DNA of 64,000 nucleotides from Kribbella capetownensis (lineage in GTDB: Bacteria; Actinomycetota; Actinomycetes; Propionibacteriales; Kribbellaceae): positions 186,001-250,000 of the forward strand of contig NZ_SJKD01000003.1 of assembly GCF_004331485.1 (NCBI RefSeq), given 5' to 3'. Every line of letters starts with the position of its first letter. The first letter of the stretch is position 1. A model generated the notes under the pieces. The model had not been told where the DNA came from, made no database searches, and saw only the letters and a list, made by a program, of their open reading frames with translations. The position numbers were made by a program, and so were the translations under genes. Below are positions 18,680 through 27,341 of the stretch, piece after piece.

Positions 18680-21600
18680 CTATCTTGCGGTCGTGTACAG
18701 CCTTTCCAGGTACGACGGCTGCCACTGCGGACCGCGACCGTACAGTCGCCGGACCAGACCGTTGACGTCGAGCCGCGGCTCCACCGGGTTGTCCCACCAG
18801 TCCGGGACGCGGTCGTACCAGCGGTCCACCCGCATGGTCCGGCCTGCCGCGTCGATCCGGGCGAACAACCAGCCGCCGAGCTCGCTCTCCGCCTCGGTCA
18901 CCCACAGATCGCCGAGCAGCCCGCTCAGCTTGTCCGCGGCGAACTCCGGGTCGTCCACGTCCGGCGGCTCCAGGTCGAACCGGTACGACGGCGCGGCCGG
19001 GTCGAGCACCTGGACCTGGATGGTGAACCCCGACGGGACGATCGCGGTCCGCGCGCGGCACCAGGCATGCAGCGCCTCGAACGCCACCGACTCCTGCGGC
19101 CGCGGCCGAGGCCGCTCCACCTCGGCCCGCAACGCTTCCTCGATAGACCCCGGCACGAGCTCGATCGCCGGCCCATCAGACCCAGCCAACGCGAGCCCAG
19201 GAATAGACATCCGCTCAATAACCCGAGCCGCCGGAACACCCAAGTCCGCTCCGACCCCATCCGACTCCGGCAGGCCGTCAGCCCCGGCGACCGGTACGAC
19301 GCCCGTCTGAGTGTCGTCATCCGCGTCCTGCTCGGCACCCACCACCGGCACAGCGCCCGTCGGAGTGTCGTCATCCGAGAAGCCGTTGTCCCCCGCGAAC
19401 GCCACAGACTCAGCCGGCACGTCCCCCGGGAAGCCACTCCCCTGCACAACCGGCACAGACCCAGTCGGCACGTCATCGTCATCCACACCCGAGAACCCGT
19501 TCGGGTGTCCGACCGGCACAGACCCGCCAGGCGCGTCGTCGCCATCTCCACGAAGGACACGCCCGCCCGGCTCCCCACGCGTGAAGCCGTTGGCATGCCC
19601 GACCGGCACCTGTCCGGCAGGCGCGTCGTCGTCCTCGGACCTGGCGTCCGCGTTCACCACAGGCATAGGCCCGGTGGGCGCCTCGTCGTCCACCAGACCT
19701 GACGCCGCGCTCGCCTCGGGCGCATTCACGATCGGCCCAGGCCCGGCAGCGACGTCGTCCTCCACCACCGGGATCTCCCCGGTCGGCGCATCCGCATCCG
19801 CCACCGGCACGGAGTACGCACCAGCCTCCTCCGCCTGCCAACCCCGGTCCGCAGACCCGCCCCACACCTCCGCCCGGGACACATCCGACCCGGACACGTC
19901 TGGAGTCGACGCCTGTGGAGCCGACGCGTGCGGTTCCGGCGTGTGCGGAGCCGACTCCGCCTCCGCCTGAGTCCAGCCTTCCTGCATTTGTGCAGGTTCA
20001 GCCTGCGCCCACCGGTCGTCTTCCGGATCGGGGTGCTGCCAGGACCCGTTCTCATGCTCGGACTGTTGGTACTGCACAGCCTCGGCCGCCGGCTCACCCC
20101 ACCGCTCGTGTTCACGCCCCGGCTGTGAAGCCGGCTCCGGGTGGGGCCACTGGTCCGGCTCATGCTGCGCGGCCGGCTCTGGCGGGGGCCAGTGGTTCGG
20201 GTTGTGCTGGGGACCGGGAGCCGGCTGGGGCTGGTGGCCGGGGATGGGGTGGGGTTCGGTGTGGGGGTGGGTCCACTGGTTGGGGTTGGGGTCTGGGGTT
20301 GGCCAGGGCCCTTGGTCTGGGTCGGGTTCTGGTTGTGGTGCTGGGGTTGGGTCGGGTTCTGGGGTCAGTGGTTCTGGCTCGGGGGCGGGCCATGGCTCGC
20401 GGTCCGGATCTGGGTCTGGGTGCGGCTGCGGGTCCGGGGTCGGGCTCGGTGCGGGCTCTGGGTGGGGCTCTGGGCGCGGGAATGGGTCCGGGGTTGGTGA
20501 CGGCTGTGGGTCCGGCTGCGGCCAGGGGGCCGGGTGGGGCTCTGGTTGGGGCCAGGGCTCCGGCTGGGGCTGCGGCCACGGTTGTGGTTGAGGGTGAGGC
20601 TCAACTTGAGCTTTAGCCTCGACCGGAGCCTCAGGCAGCTCCGCCGACACGGCTGGGACCTCGGCCGTCTGGTCGTCGAGCTCGTCGACCCGAACCGCAG
20701 GAACCTCAGCAGTCTGATCGTGCTCGGGCTCCCCCGCCCCCACCGGCGCGAACGGCGAAGGCCCAGTAAACGACGCCAGCTCCTCCTCGTCGTCGTCCTC
20801 AAACGAGTCCACGTCGCCCCGCGCAACGCCTGCCTCGCCTGGCGCAACGCCCGCTTCGCTCCAGGCACCGCCGGGCTCGTCCCGCGAAGCGTCGGCCTGG
20901 TCCCGCGGAGCGCCTGCCTCGTCCCATGCACCAGCGGCTTGGCCTCGCGCTACGCCAGCTCCGCCCCGCGCAACATCACCCTCGAACCGCGCAACGCCAG
21001 CCTCGCCACGCACGACGTCAGCGTCCGGGGTGACGCCTGCCTCGTGTTGGGCGGTGTCGGATTGGGCTTGGGCAGGGGTGGTTGCGAAGGGCGACTGGCC
21101 GCGGTCTGGGGTGGCGGGGGCGAAGGGGGATTGGGCGGCTTGTGGGTCGGTGTCGGGGACGGCAGCTATTTCTGCGGTGGGGGCTTCGTCGTCGTCTGAG
21201 GAGGTGGCGGGCTGGGGGTGGTAGTTGGCGGCGTCCTCGACCCACTGACCGTTGATCCAGGCGCCGCCGACCCACTCTCGTTCGGGCTCGGGCTCAGGAG
21301 CGGCGGTCTCGTCGGCGAACGGGTTGTACTCGCTGGTGGCTTCCTGCTCGCTCCAGCCGGCCTGCTCGGCGGTCTCCCAGTCCTGCTCAGCAGCATCCTG
21401 CTGGTACGACGCCGCCGAGGGACCGTCCGCGAACAGGCTCGCGTAGAAGTCCTCCCCCTCGTGCACCCCACCACCGACACGCGGCGGCTCCGACGAAGGC
21501 AGACCACCGCCGTACGCCGGCAGCCCGCCACCCGACACATCGTCCGGCAGATACGTCCCAGGAGCCGGCCCACCAGCCGCGCCGCCAGCCGCGCCACCGC

Positions 21601-22618
21601 CCTCGCCCCCGAAACCGGCCGGATGCTCAGGAGCGTTCTCGTGCTTACGCCGCCGCAGCCACCCCTGCTTCTTGCCGGTGACCCCGTACTCCGCCGGCGC
21701 CTCCGGCCGGTACGCGACCTGCTGATACACCGCCGGCCCCTCGAACGCAGGCTCCTCCTGAACAGGCTGCTCATGAACAGGCTGCTCGTACGACGGGACC
21801 AATGGGGCCTCGTCGATCGGCTGGCCGGTGAACGGGCTGATGCCGGGCGGCACGATGAAGGACTGCTCGTCCTCCTCGTCCACCGGGGCAGGCCCGTCGG
21901 ATGCTCCAATCACAACATCCTCAACGACCGACACCTCGGCTGTGTCAGGGTCGTCGGCGAAACTTTCCGCGACTGCAAAGTTCCGGGTGAAGTCCTCGGC
22001 CGCGACGACGCCGGACGGCAGGTCCGGCTGGACCGGCGATCGCGCGTCGATCTCGAAGTGATCGAAGAACGCCTGCAGCGCCTCCAAGGAGATGCCGGAC
22101 GAGCCGGCGGTCTGGATCAACTGCACCCCGAACGGCTGCAGCTCGTCCAGGCCGCCGAGGTAGTCCGCCCACTCCGCGACCCACTCGATCATCTCCGCGG
22201 CGGCGTCCGCGTCCGAGGTGATCCACTGCCCGATCTGCGTGAACCCGTCCTCGGCCGGCTGCCACGGATCTCCCGGGTACGCCGCCCGCGCCCACGTCCC
22301 GTTGAACGCGCCGTACACGAACCCGAGCTCGCCGGCGGTCTGGCGCCGCCGAACCTCCGGCTGGCCGATCCAGTCCGGCGACCCCGCCAGCAGGTCGGCG
22401 CGCCTCGTCTGGCTGTGCTGCGTCTGGAACCCGAACAGGACCGCGCGCCCGTCCTCGAGCCGCTGCATCCGCAGCACCGACCCGGTCTCGTCCTGGTGGT
22501 GGTACCCGTCCTCGTCGGCGTACCACCGCCGGTCGAACCCGGTGGCATGGGCGACCGCGGCGAGTGCGGTCCAGCGGGCGCGCAACTCCTCCGGGTCGTC
22601 CAGGTCAACCAGCGGCAT
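18680..22618 (-). CDS. Large protein with a very long low-complexity linker between two globular ends
   Basis: A 1312-residue protein I cannot assign. The N-terminal 200 or so residues are globular and Trp-rich (RRWYADEDGYHHQD, FGFQTQHSQTRRADLL). The C-terminal 150 are globular too, with GGWLFARIDAAGRTMRVDRW and DRVPDWWDN, resembling DUF600/immunity-type domains; a weak likeness. In between are about 900 disordered residues: acidic Gln/Glu-rich parts, an ARG-x-AGVA repeat zone (about 526-603), a Pro/Trp/Gln zone (about 670-840) with WPQPQPEPWPQPEPHP, and repeated DDDxPTGxVPVV units (about 940-1106). No signal peptide or membrane helix, so cytoplasmic. Start ATG at 22616-22618 with GGAG upstream. 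It precedes the LLM gene. Confidence 0.8.
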   Translation of the reverse strand: MPLVDLDDPEELRARWTALAAVAHATGFDRRWYADEDGYHHQDETGSVLRMQRLEDGRAVLFGFQTQHSQTRRADLLAGSPDWIGQPEVRRRQTAGELGFVYGAFNGTWARAAYPGDPWQPAEDGFTQIGQWITSDADAAAEMIEWVAEWADYLGGLDELQPFGVQLIQTAGSSGISLEALQAFFDHFEIDARSPVQPDLPSGVVAAEDFTRNFAVAESFADDPDTAEVSVVEDVVIGASDGPAPVDEEDEQSFIVPPGISPFTGQPIDEAPLVPSYEQPVHEQPVQEEPAFEGPAVYQQVAYRPEAPAEYGVTGKKQGWLRRRKHENAPEHPAGFGGEGGGAAGGAAGGPAPGTYLPDDVSGGGLPAYGGGLPSSEPPRVGGGVHEGEDFYASLFADGPSAASYQQDAAEQDWETAEQAGWSEQEATSEYNPFADETAAPEPEPEREWVGGAWINGQWVEDAANYHPQPATSSDDDEAPTAEIAAVPDTDPQAAQSPFAPATPDRGQSPFATTPAQAQSDTAQHEAGVTPDADVVRGEAGVARFEGDVARGGAGVARGQAAGAWDEAGAPRDQADASRDEPGGAWSEAGVAPGEAGVARGDVDSFEDDDEEELASFTGPSPFAPVGAGEPEHDQTAEVPAVRVDELDDQTAEVPAVSAELPEAPVEAKAQVEPHPQPQPWPQPQPEPWPQPEPHPAPWPQPDPQPSPTPDPFPRPEPHPEPAPSPTPDPQPHPDPDPDREPWPAPEPEPLTPEPDPTPAPQPEPDPDQGPWPTPDPNPNQWTHPHTEPHPIPGHQPQPAPGPQHNPNHWPPPEPAAQHEPDQWPHPEPASQPGREHERWGEPAAEAVQYQQSEHENGSWQHPDPEDDRWAQAEPAQMQEGWTQAEAESAPHTPEPHASAPQASTPDVSGSDVSRAEVWGGSADRGWQAEEAGAYSVPVADADAPTGEIPVVEDDVAAGPGPIVNAPEASAASGLVDDEAPTGPMPVVNADARSEDDDAPAGQVPVGHANGFTRGEPGGRVLRGDGDDAPGGSVPVGHPNGFSGVDDDDVPTGSVPVVQGSGFPGDVPAESVAFAGDNGFSDDDTPTGAVPVVGAEQDADDDTQTGVVPVAGADGLPESDGVGADLGVPAARVIERMSIPGLALAGSDGPAIELVPGSIEEALRAEVERPRPRPQESVAFEALHAWCRARTAIVPSGFTIQVQVLDPAAPSYRFDLEPPDVDDPEFAADKLSGLLGDLWVTEAESELGGWLFARIDAAGRTMRVDRWYDRVPDWWDNPVEPRLDVNGLVRRLYGRGPQWQPSYLERLYTTAR
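20212..20600 (+). repeat. G-tract-rich low-complexity DNA inside the large linker gene
   Basis: The plus strand (template for the gene) carries many closely spaced runs of three to five G, for example TGGGGCTGG, GGGGATGGGGTGGGGTT and GGGTTGGGGTC. The codons for Pro, Trp and Gln on the coding strand explain the composition. Dense G-runs could form G-quadruplexes in the template strand. Confidence 0.6.
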
Positions 22619-22654
22619 CAGGTCTCCAGCGCATTGGAATCCAGGGCCAGAACG

Positions 22655-23851
22655 CTACCCGAGCCCTCCGGACACCACCACTTCACCTTCCACGGGCTCG
22701 AGGATGGCGACGCACTCGATGTGGTGGGTCATGCCGAACAGGTCGAAGGCACGCAGCGACGCGATCCCGTACCCGAGCTTCCCGAACGTCTTCAGATCGC
22801 GCGCCAGCGCCGCCGGATCACACGCCACGTACGCCACCCGCCGCGGAGCCAGCGCCGCGATCCGCCGTACGACGTCCTTGCCCGCACCCGTGCGTGGTGG
22901 GTCCAGCACGACCAGGTCCACGTGCTCGAGTCCCTGCCCGGCGGCCGCGTTCAGCACGCGGTCGACATCACCGGTCTCCAGCGTGACGCCCGGCAGGTCG
23001 TGCAGGTTCCGCCGCGCGTTGCGCACCGCGTCCTTGTCGCCCTCGATCGCCAGTACGGCGCACCCCGCCTCGGCCAGGAACGCCGCGAACAGTCCGACCC
23101 CGGAGTACAGATCCAGCGCGGTCTCCCCCGCCGCAGGCTCCAATCCACTCAGTACGGCGTCCACCAGCGTCTCCGGAGCGGCCGGGTGCACCTGCCAGAA
23201 CCCGCCGGCCTCCACCCGGAACCGCCGGTCGCGCACCACCTCGACGACCCGTCCGCCGGGCTCATCGCCCGTCAGCAGGGCGGTCTTGCCCTCCGACGAC
23301 ACAACAGCCTGCACGGACGACTCGCCCGGCCATCGCTGCCCCAGTACGTCGGGCGCGTCCGGGTGAGCGATCAGGCACTGCTCGATCGGGATCAGGTCGT
23401 GCGAGCGGTGCGCGTACATGCCCGGCCGGCCGTCGACAACGGCGTACCGCATCCGGGTACGCCAGCCGAGACCGTCGTCGCCCGGCGACTCCATCACCAC
23501 CGTGCGCTCGATGCCACCGATCCGCCGGAGCGTGTCCGACACCACTGTGGCCTTCAGTCGCCGCTGCTCGACGATGTTGGCGTGCTGGAAGTCACACCCT
23601 CCGCACAGGCCCGGTCCGGCGTACGGGCAGGGCGCCTCGATCCGCTGCGGTGACGGTGTCAGTACCTGCACGGCGTCAGCCCGCAGGTACTTCGCGGTCT
23701 GCTCGGTGATGCGGGCATGGACCAGCTCACCCGGCAACGCGTGCCGGACGAAGACCACCTGCCCCTCGTGCCGGGCCACACAGTGTCCCCCGTGCGCTAC
23801 TGGTCCTACTTCCAGCTCGACTACCGTCCCGACGATGTCCTCGTCCGTCAC
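22655..23851 (-). CDS. TrmA/RumA-type uracil-C5 RNA methyltransferase with TRAM domain
   Basis: A 398-residue SAM-dependent enzyme that methylates uridine C5 in tRNA or rRNA. An N-terminal TRAM domain (about 1-60) binds RNA. The iron-sulfur phrase CPYAGPGLCGGCDFQH, with a further Cys in IEQCLIAH, is present. The Rossmann part has ALDLYSGVGLFAAFLAE, and the catalytic segment has DPPRTGAGKDVV and VACDPAALARDL, whose Cys is the expected nucleophile. RNA target cannot be decided. The GTG at 23849-23851 is chosen because AGGAG lies 6 bases upstream and the TRAM domain begins there; longer frames extend into the permease gene. The start overlaps the permease stop (GTGA). Confidence 0.92.
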   Translation of the reverse strand: MTDEDIVGTVVELEVGPVAHGGHCVARHEGQVVFVRHALPGELVHARITEQTAKYLRADAVQVLTPSPQRIEAPCPYAGPGLCGGCDFQHANIVEQRRLKATVVSDTLRRIGGIERTVVMESPGDDGLGWRTRMRYAVVDGRPGMYAHRSHDLIPIEQCLIAHPDAPDVLGQRWPGESSVQAVVSSEGKTALLTGDEPGGRVVEVVRDRRFRVEAGGFWQVHPAAPETLVDAVLSGLEPAAGETALDLYSGVGLFAAFLAEAGCAVLAIEGDKDAVRNARRNLHDLPGVTLETGDVDRVLNAAAGQGLEHVDLVVLDPPRTGAGKDVVRRIAALAPRRVAYVACDPAALARDLKTFGKLGYGIASLRAFDLFGMTHHIECVAILEPVEGEVVVSGGLG

Positions 23852-25878
23852 CGATCTCCTGACGCCTTGCGGGCCCCACGCCGTACCTGGCCGGCGACCC
23901 GTTCCACCCGGTCCTGCCGTTCCTGGGCCACCTGCGAAGAGATCAGCTGGTAAGGAACGGACGTAACCATCACACCAGGTGTGAACAAGAGCCGCCCCTT
24001 GAGCCGCAGTGCGCTCTGGTTGTGCAGGATGTGCTCCCACCAGTGCCCGACCACGTATTCGGGGATGTAGACCATCACCACGTCCCGCGGCGACTGCCGC
24101 CGGATGTCGCGCACGTACTGCAGGATCGGCCGGGTGATCTCCCGGTACGGCGAGGCGAGCCGCTTCAGCGGAACCGGGATGCCCCGGTTGTCCCACTCGG
24201 TCTGCAGGGCCTCGGACTCGTCCCGGTCGACGTCGACCGTGACCGCCTCGAGCATGTACGGCCGGGCCGCCTTCGCGAACGCCAGCGCCCGCAGCGTCGG
24301 CTTGTGCAGCTTCGACACCAGCACGATCGCGTGCACCCGCGACGGCAGCATCAGCGGCTCGTCCCCCTCGACCGCCATCTGCTCGCTGACCCGGCTGTAG
24401 TGCCGGCGGATGCCCTTCATCAGCATGAACAGCACCGCCATCGCGATGATCGCGATGTACGCGCCGAGCAGGAACTTGGTGATCAGCACGATCACCAGCA
24501 CCACGCCGGTCAGGGTCAGGCCGACCGTGTTGATGATCCGGGACCGGATCATCCGCGCCCGCGCGCCCGGGTCCTGCTCGTCGCGCAGCAGCCGGGTCCA
24601 GTGCCGGACCATGCCGGTCTGGCTGATCGTGAACGAGACGAACACGCCGACGATGTAGAGCTGGATCAGCCGGGTCACCTCGGCGTTGAAGGCGACGATC
24701 AGCACGATCGCGAAGCCGGCCAGGATGACGATGCCGTTGCTGAACGCGAGCCGGTCACCGCGGGTGTGCAGTTGACGTGGCAGGTAGCCGTCCCGGGCCA
24801 GGATCGAGCCGAGCACCGGGAAGCCGTTGAACGCGGTGTTCGCGGCCAGCACCAGGATCACGCCGGTGGCGGCCGCGACCAGGTAGAAGCCGGGCGAGAA
24901 GTGGTCGAAGATGCCCTTGGCCAGCTGCCCGATCACCGGGTCCTGGTGGTAATCGGGGCCGACGGGAACTCCGTCGCGGGTCAGCTGGGTGGCCGGGTCC
25001 TCGGCGAACCGGACCTTCATCACATTCGCCAGCGTCACCACGCTGATCACCATCAGGATCGAGATGCTGCCGAGCAGCGCCAGCGTGGTCGCGGCGTTCC
25101 GGCTCTTCGGCTTCTTGAAGGCCGGTACGCCGTTGCTGATCGCCTCTACGCCGGTGAGCGCGGCGCACCCGGAGGAGAACGCCCGCAGGATCAGGAACGC
25201 CATCGCGAACCCGCTGGCGCCGTGGGCGAACGGGTCCTCGGCCGCGATGCCGAAGCCTGCGCTGGACGCATCCGGCAGGTGGCCGAACAACAGCCGGCCG
25301 AAGCCCCAGGCGGCCATCCCCAGGATGGTGAACATGAAGATGTACGTCGGGATCGCGAACGCGGCCCCGGACTCGCGGACACCGCGCAGATTCATCGTGG
25401 TCAGGAACAGCACCGCGATCACGGCCGCCGTGGCCTGGTGCCCTTCCAGCGCCGGGATGGCCGACGCGGCGTACTGCGCGGCGGACGAGATCGACACCGC
25501 GACAGTGAGCACGTAGTCGACCATCAACGCGCTGGCTACCGTCAGGCCGGCCGTCGGACCCAGGTTGACGTTGGCGACCTCGTAGTCGCCGCCACCGGAC
25601 GGATAGGCGTGCACGTTCTGCCGGTAGGACAGCACCACGACAACCAGGACCACGGCGACCGCGAGCGAGATCTTCCAGGAGATCGTGAGCGCCGCCAGAC
25701 CGGCGATCGACAGGGTCAGGAAGATCTCGTCCGGGGCATACGCGACCGACGACAGCGCATCGCTGGCGAAAACGGGGAGGGCGATGCGCTTGGGCAGCAG
25801 GGTCTCGCCCAACTGGGTGCTGCGCAGTTTGCGTCCGAGCAGCAGCCGTTTACCGATATCGCCGAGAGCGGGGGTCAC
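23848..25878 (-). CDS. APC-superfamily permease, KimA-like potassium uptake protein
   Basis: A 676-residue membrane protein with about 12 helices and a cytoplasmic C-terminal domain of about 200 residues. The N-terminus IGKRLLLGRKLRSTQLGE and ASDALSSVAYAPDEI closely recall KimA (YdaO) of Bacillus subtilis, a K+/H+ symporter. Two TrkA-type RCK subunits are encoded divergently, 120 bases away, which supports a role in potassium uptake; this is inference. The GTG at 25876-25878 is the start that yields a KimA-like N-terminus; no strong ribosome site is present, so translation may be leaderless. Upstream in-frame sequence reaches into trkA and is not credible. The stop overlaps the methyltransferase GTG. 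Confidence 0.85.
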   Translation of the reverse strand: MTPALGDIGKRLLLGRKLRSTQLGETLLPKRIALPVFASDALSSVAYAPDEIFLTLSIAGLAALTISWKISLAVAVVLVVVVLSYRQNVHAYPSGGGDYEVANVNLGPTAGLTVASALMVDYVLTVAVSISSAAQYAASAIPALEGHQATAAVIAVLFLTTMNLRGVRESGAAFAIPTYIFMFTILGMAAWGFGRLLFGHLPDASSAGFGIAAEDPFAHGASGFAMAFLILRAFSSGCAALTGVEAISNGVPAFKKPKSRNAATTLALLGSISILMVISVVTLANVMKVRFAEDPATQLTRDGVPVGPDYHQDPVIGQLAKGIFDHFSPGFYLVAAATGVILVLAANTAFNGFPVLGSILARDGYLPRQLHTRGDRLAFSNGIVILAGFAIVLIVAFNAEVTRLIQLYIVGVFVSFTISQTGMVRHWTRLLRDEQDPGARARMIRSRIINTVGLTLTGVVLVIVLITKFLLGAYIAIIAMAVLFMLMKGIRRHYSRVSEQMAVEGDEPLMLPSRVHAIVLVSKLHKPTLRALAFAKAARPYMLEAVTVDVDRDESEALQTEWDNRGIPVPLKRLASPYREITRPILQYVRDIRRQSPRDVVMVYIPEYVVGHWWEHILHNQSALRLKGRLLFTPGVMVTSVPYQLISSQVAQERQDRVERVAGQVRRGARKASGDR

Positions 25879-25883
25879 ACCGG

Positions 25884-25933
25884 TGATGTTAGAGGGAAGC
25901 GCGGTCCGTGATGTTAGAGGGAGCCCCGGTCCG
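25884..25933. repeat. 25-bp direct tandem repeat in the KimA-like/TrkA divergent promoter
   Basis: Two exactly adjacent copies, 25884-25908 and 25909-25933, both starting TGATGTTAGAGGGA and ending GGTCCG, with differences only in the middle (AAGCGC versus GCCCC). The unit lies between the divergent starts at 25878 and 25999. Direct repeats here could be tandem operator sites acting on both genes. Confidence 0.7.
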
Positions 25934-25998
25934 GTGTAGCGTCTATCCCTGCCGAGTCCGACCCAGCCGCCCCAGACGGGGCAGGGAGTGATCACCGA

Positions 25999-26661
25999 GT
26001 GCACGTCGTCATCATGGGCTGCGGCCGCGTCGGGTCGACGCTCGCGCGAGGCCTGGAGAAGCGGGGCCACACGGTCGCGATCATCGACCAGTCGGCCGAT
26101 GCCTTCCGCCGGCTGAGCCCGAACTTCACCGGCCGGACCATCGTCGGGATGGGCTTCGACCGCGAGATCCTGATCGAGGCCGGGATCGAGGACGCGGAGG
26201 CCTTCGCCGCGGTCTCGAACGGCGACAACTCGAACATCCTCGCCGCCCGGGTGGCCCGGGAGACCTTCGGCATCAACAACGTGGTCGCCCGGATCTACGA
26301 CCCCGGACGTGCCGAGGTGTACCAGCGGCTCGGTATTCCGACCGTCGGCACTGTGCGCTGGACCGTCGACCAGATGATGCGCCGGCTGCTGCCGGAGGGC
26401 TCCGAGCCGGAGTGGCGCGACCCGTCCGGGACGGTCCGGCTGGCCGAGGTCCATGTGCACTCCGAGTGGGTCGGCCGGCTCGCGTTCGACATCGAGAAGG
26501 CCACCGGTGCCCGGGTCGCGTTCCTGACCCGGCTCGGCGAAGGAGTCCTGCCCAAGGCCGACACGGTCATCCAGGAGGGCGATCTGGTCCATGTCGTGAT
26601 GCTGGAGCGGGACGCCGCCGCGATCGAGTCCCAGCTCGGCACCAAGCCTGAGGAGCTGTGA
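25999..26661 (+). CDS. trkA: TrkA-type potassium channel regulatory subunit (RCK), first copy
   Basis: A 220-residue cytosolic RCK protein that gates a membrane potassium transporter. The N-terminal Rossmann domain (1 to about 120) has MHVVIMGCGRVGSTLARGL and the NAD-binding acidic end VAIIDQSADAF; the RCK-C domain (about 135-220) follows, with VHSEWVGRLAFD and DLVHVVMLER. Start is GTG at 25999 with GAGTGATC upstream. It overlaps the second TrkA gene by one base or shares its stop region (TGATG), so both subunits are made together, presumably as a heteromeric ring for the divergently encoded KimA-like permease. Confidence 0.92.
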   Translation: MHVVIMGCGRVGSTLARGLEKRGHTVAIIDQSADAFRRLSPNFTGRTIVGMGFDREILIEAGIEDAEAFAAVSNGDNSNILAARVARETFGINNVVARIYDPGRAEVYQRLGIPTVGTVRWTVDQMMRRLLPEGSEPEWRDPSGTVRLAEVHVHSEWVGRLAFDIEKATGARVAFLTRLGEGVLPKADTVIQEGDLVHVVMLERDAAAIESQLGTKPEEL

Positions 26662-27335
26662 TGCGGGTAGCCATCGCCGGCGCCGGCAACGTCGGTCGTT
26701 CGATCGCCGCCGAGTTGCTGGAGAACGGCCACGAGGTGCTGCTGATCGACAAGGACCCACGAGCGATCAAGGCCGAGTCGGTGCCGCAGGCCGAATGGCT
26801 GCTCGCCGACGCGTGCGAGCTGTCCTCACTCGAGGAGGCCGCGCTGCAGCGTTGTCAGGTGGCGATCGCCAGCACCGGCGACGACAAGGTCAACCTGGTC
26901 GTCTCGCTGCTCGCCAAGACCGAGTTCGGCGTTCCCCGGACTGTTGCCCGGGTCAACCATCCGCGGAACGAGTGGATGTTCAACGAGGCCTGGGGTGTCG
27001 ACGTCTCGGTGTCGACGCCGCGGATCATGTCCGCACTGGTCGAGGAGGCTGTTTCGGTCGGCGACCTGGTCCGGCTGTTCACCTTCCGCCAGGGCGACGC
27101 GAACCTGGTCGAGCTGACTCTGCCCGAGGACTCCCCCATGATCGGTCAGCGCGTCGGCGACATCGACTGGCCGCTGGACACCGCGCTCGTGGTGATCCTG
27201 CGCGAGGGCCGGGTCCTGCGCCCGGACCCGGAAGGCACCCTGGAGCTGAACGACGAGCTCCTGTTCGTCGCGGCAGACGAGACCGAGGAACAGCTCGAGG
27301 ACATCCTCTCCCCGCACCACCGCAAGAGCGAGTAG
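26661..27335 (+). CDS. TrkA-type potassium channel regulatory subunit (RCK), second copy
   Basis: A 224-residue RCK protein with the Rossmann motif RVAIAGAGNVGRSIAAEL at the start, VLLIDKDPRAIKAE at the acidic end of strand two, and a C-terminal RCK-C domain. It resembles CeoC/TrkB-type second subunits of mycobacterial CeoBC pairs. The ATG at 26661-26663 overlaps the stop of the first TrkA gene; a GTG three bases upstream is in frame. AGGAG lies 5-6 bases before the ATG. The gene ends 6 bases before the stop of the convergent DUF3159 gene, with no hairpin in between. Confidence 0.9.
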   Translation: MRVAIAGAGNVGRSIAAELLENGHEVLLIDKDPRAIKAESVPQAEWLLADACELSSLEEAALQRCQVAIASTGDDKVNLVVSLLAKTEFGVPRTVARVNHPRNEWMFNEAWGVDVSVSTPRIMSALVEEAVSVGDLVRLFTFRQGDANLVELTLPEDSPMIGQRVGDIDWPLDTALVVILREGRVLRPDPEGTLELNDELLFVAADETEEQLEDILSPHHRKSE

Positions 27336-27341
27336 GGCCTT

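Noticed and set aside
20141..20616. Plus-strand open frames of Gly/Trp/Val composition
   Set aside because: They arise from the low-complexity Pro/Trp/Gln coding of the minus-strand gene.
25884..25933. c-di-AMP riboswitch for the KimA-like gene
   Set aside because: Only 120 bases separate the two divergent genes and no pseudo-symmetric ydaO-type structure is visible.
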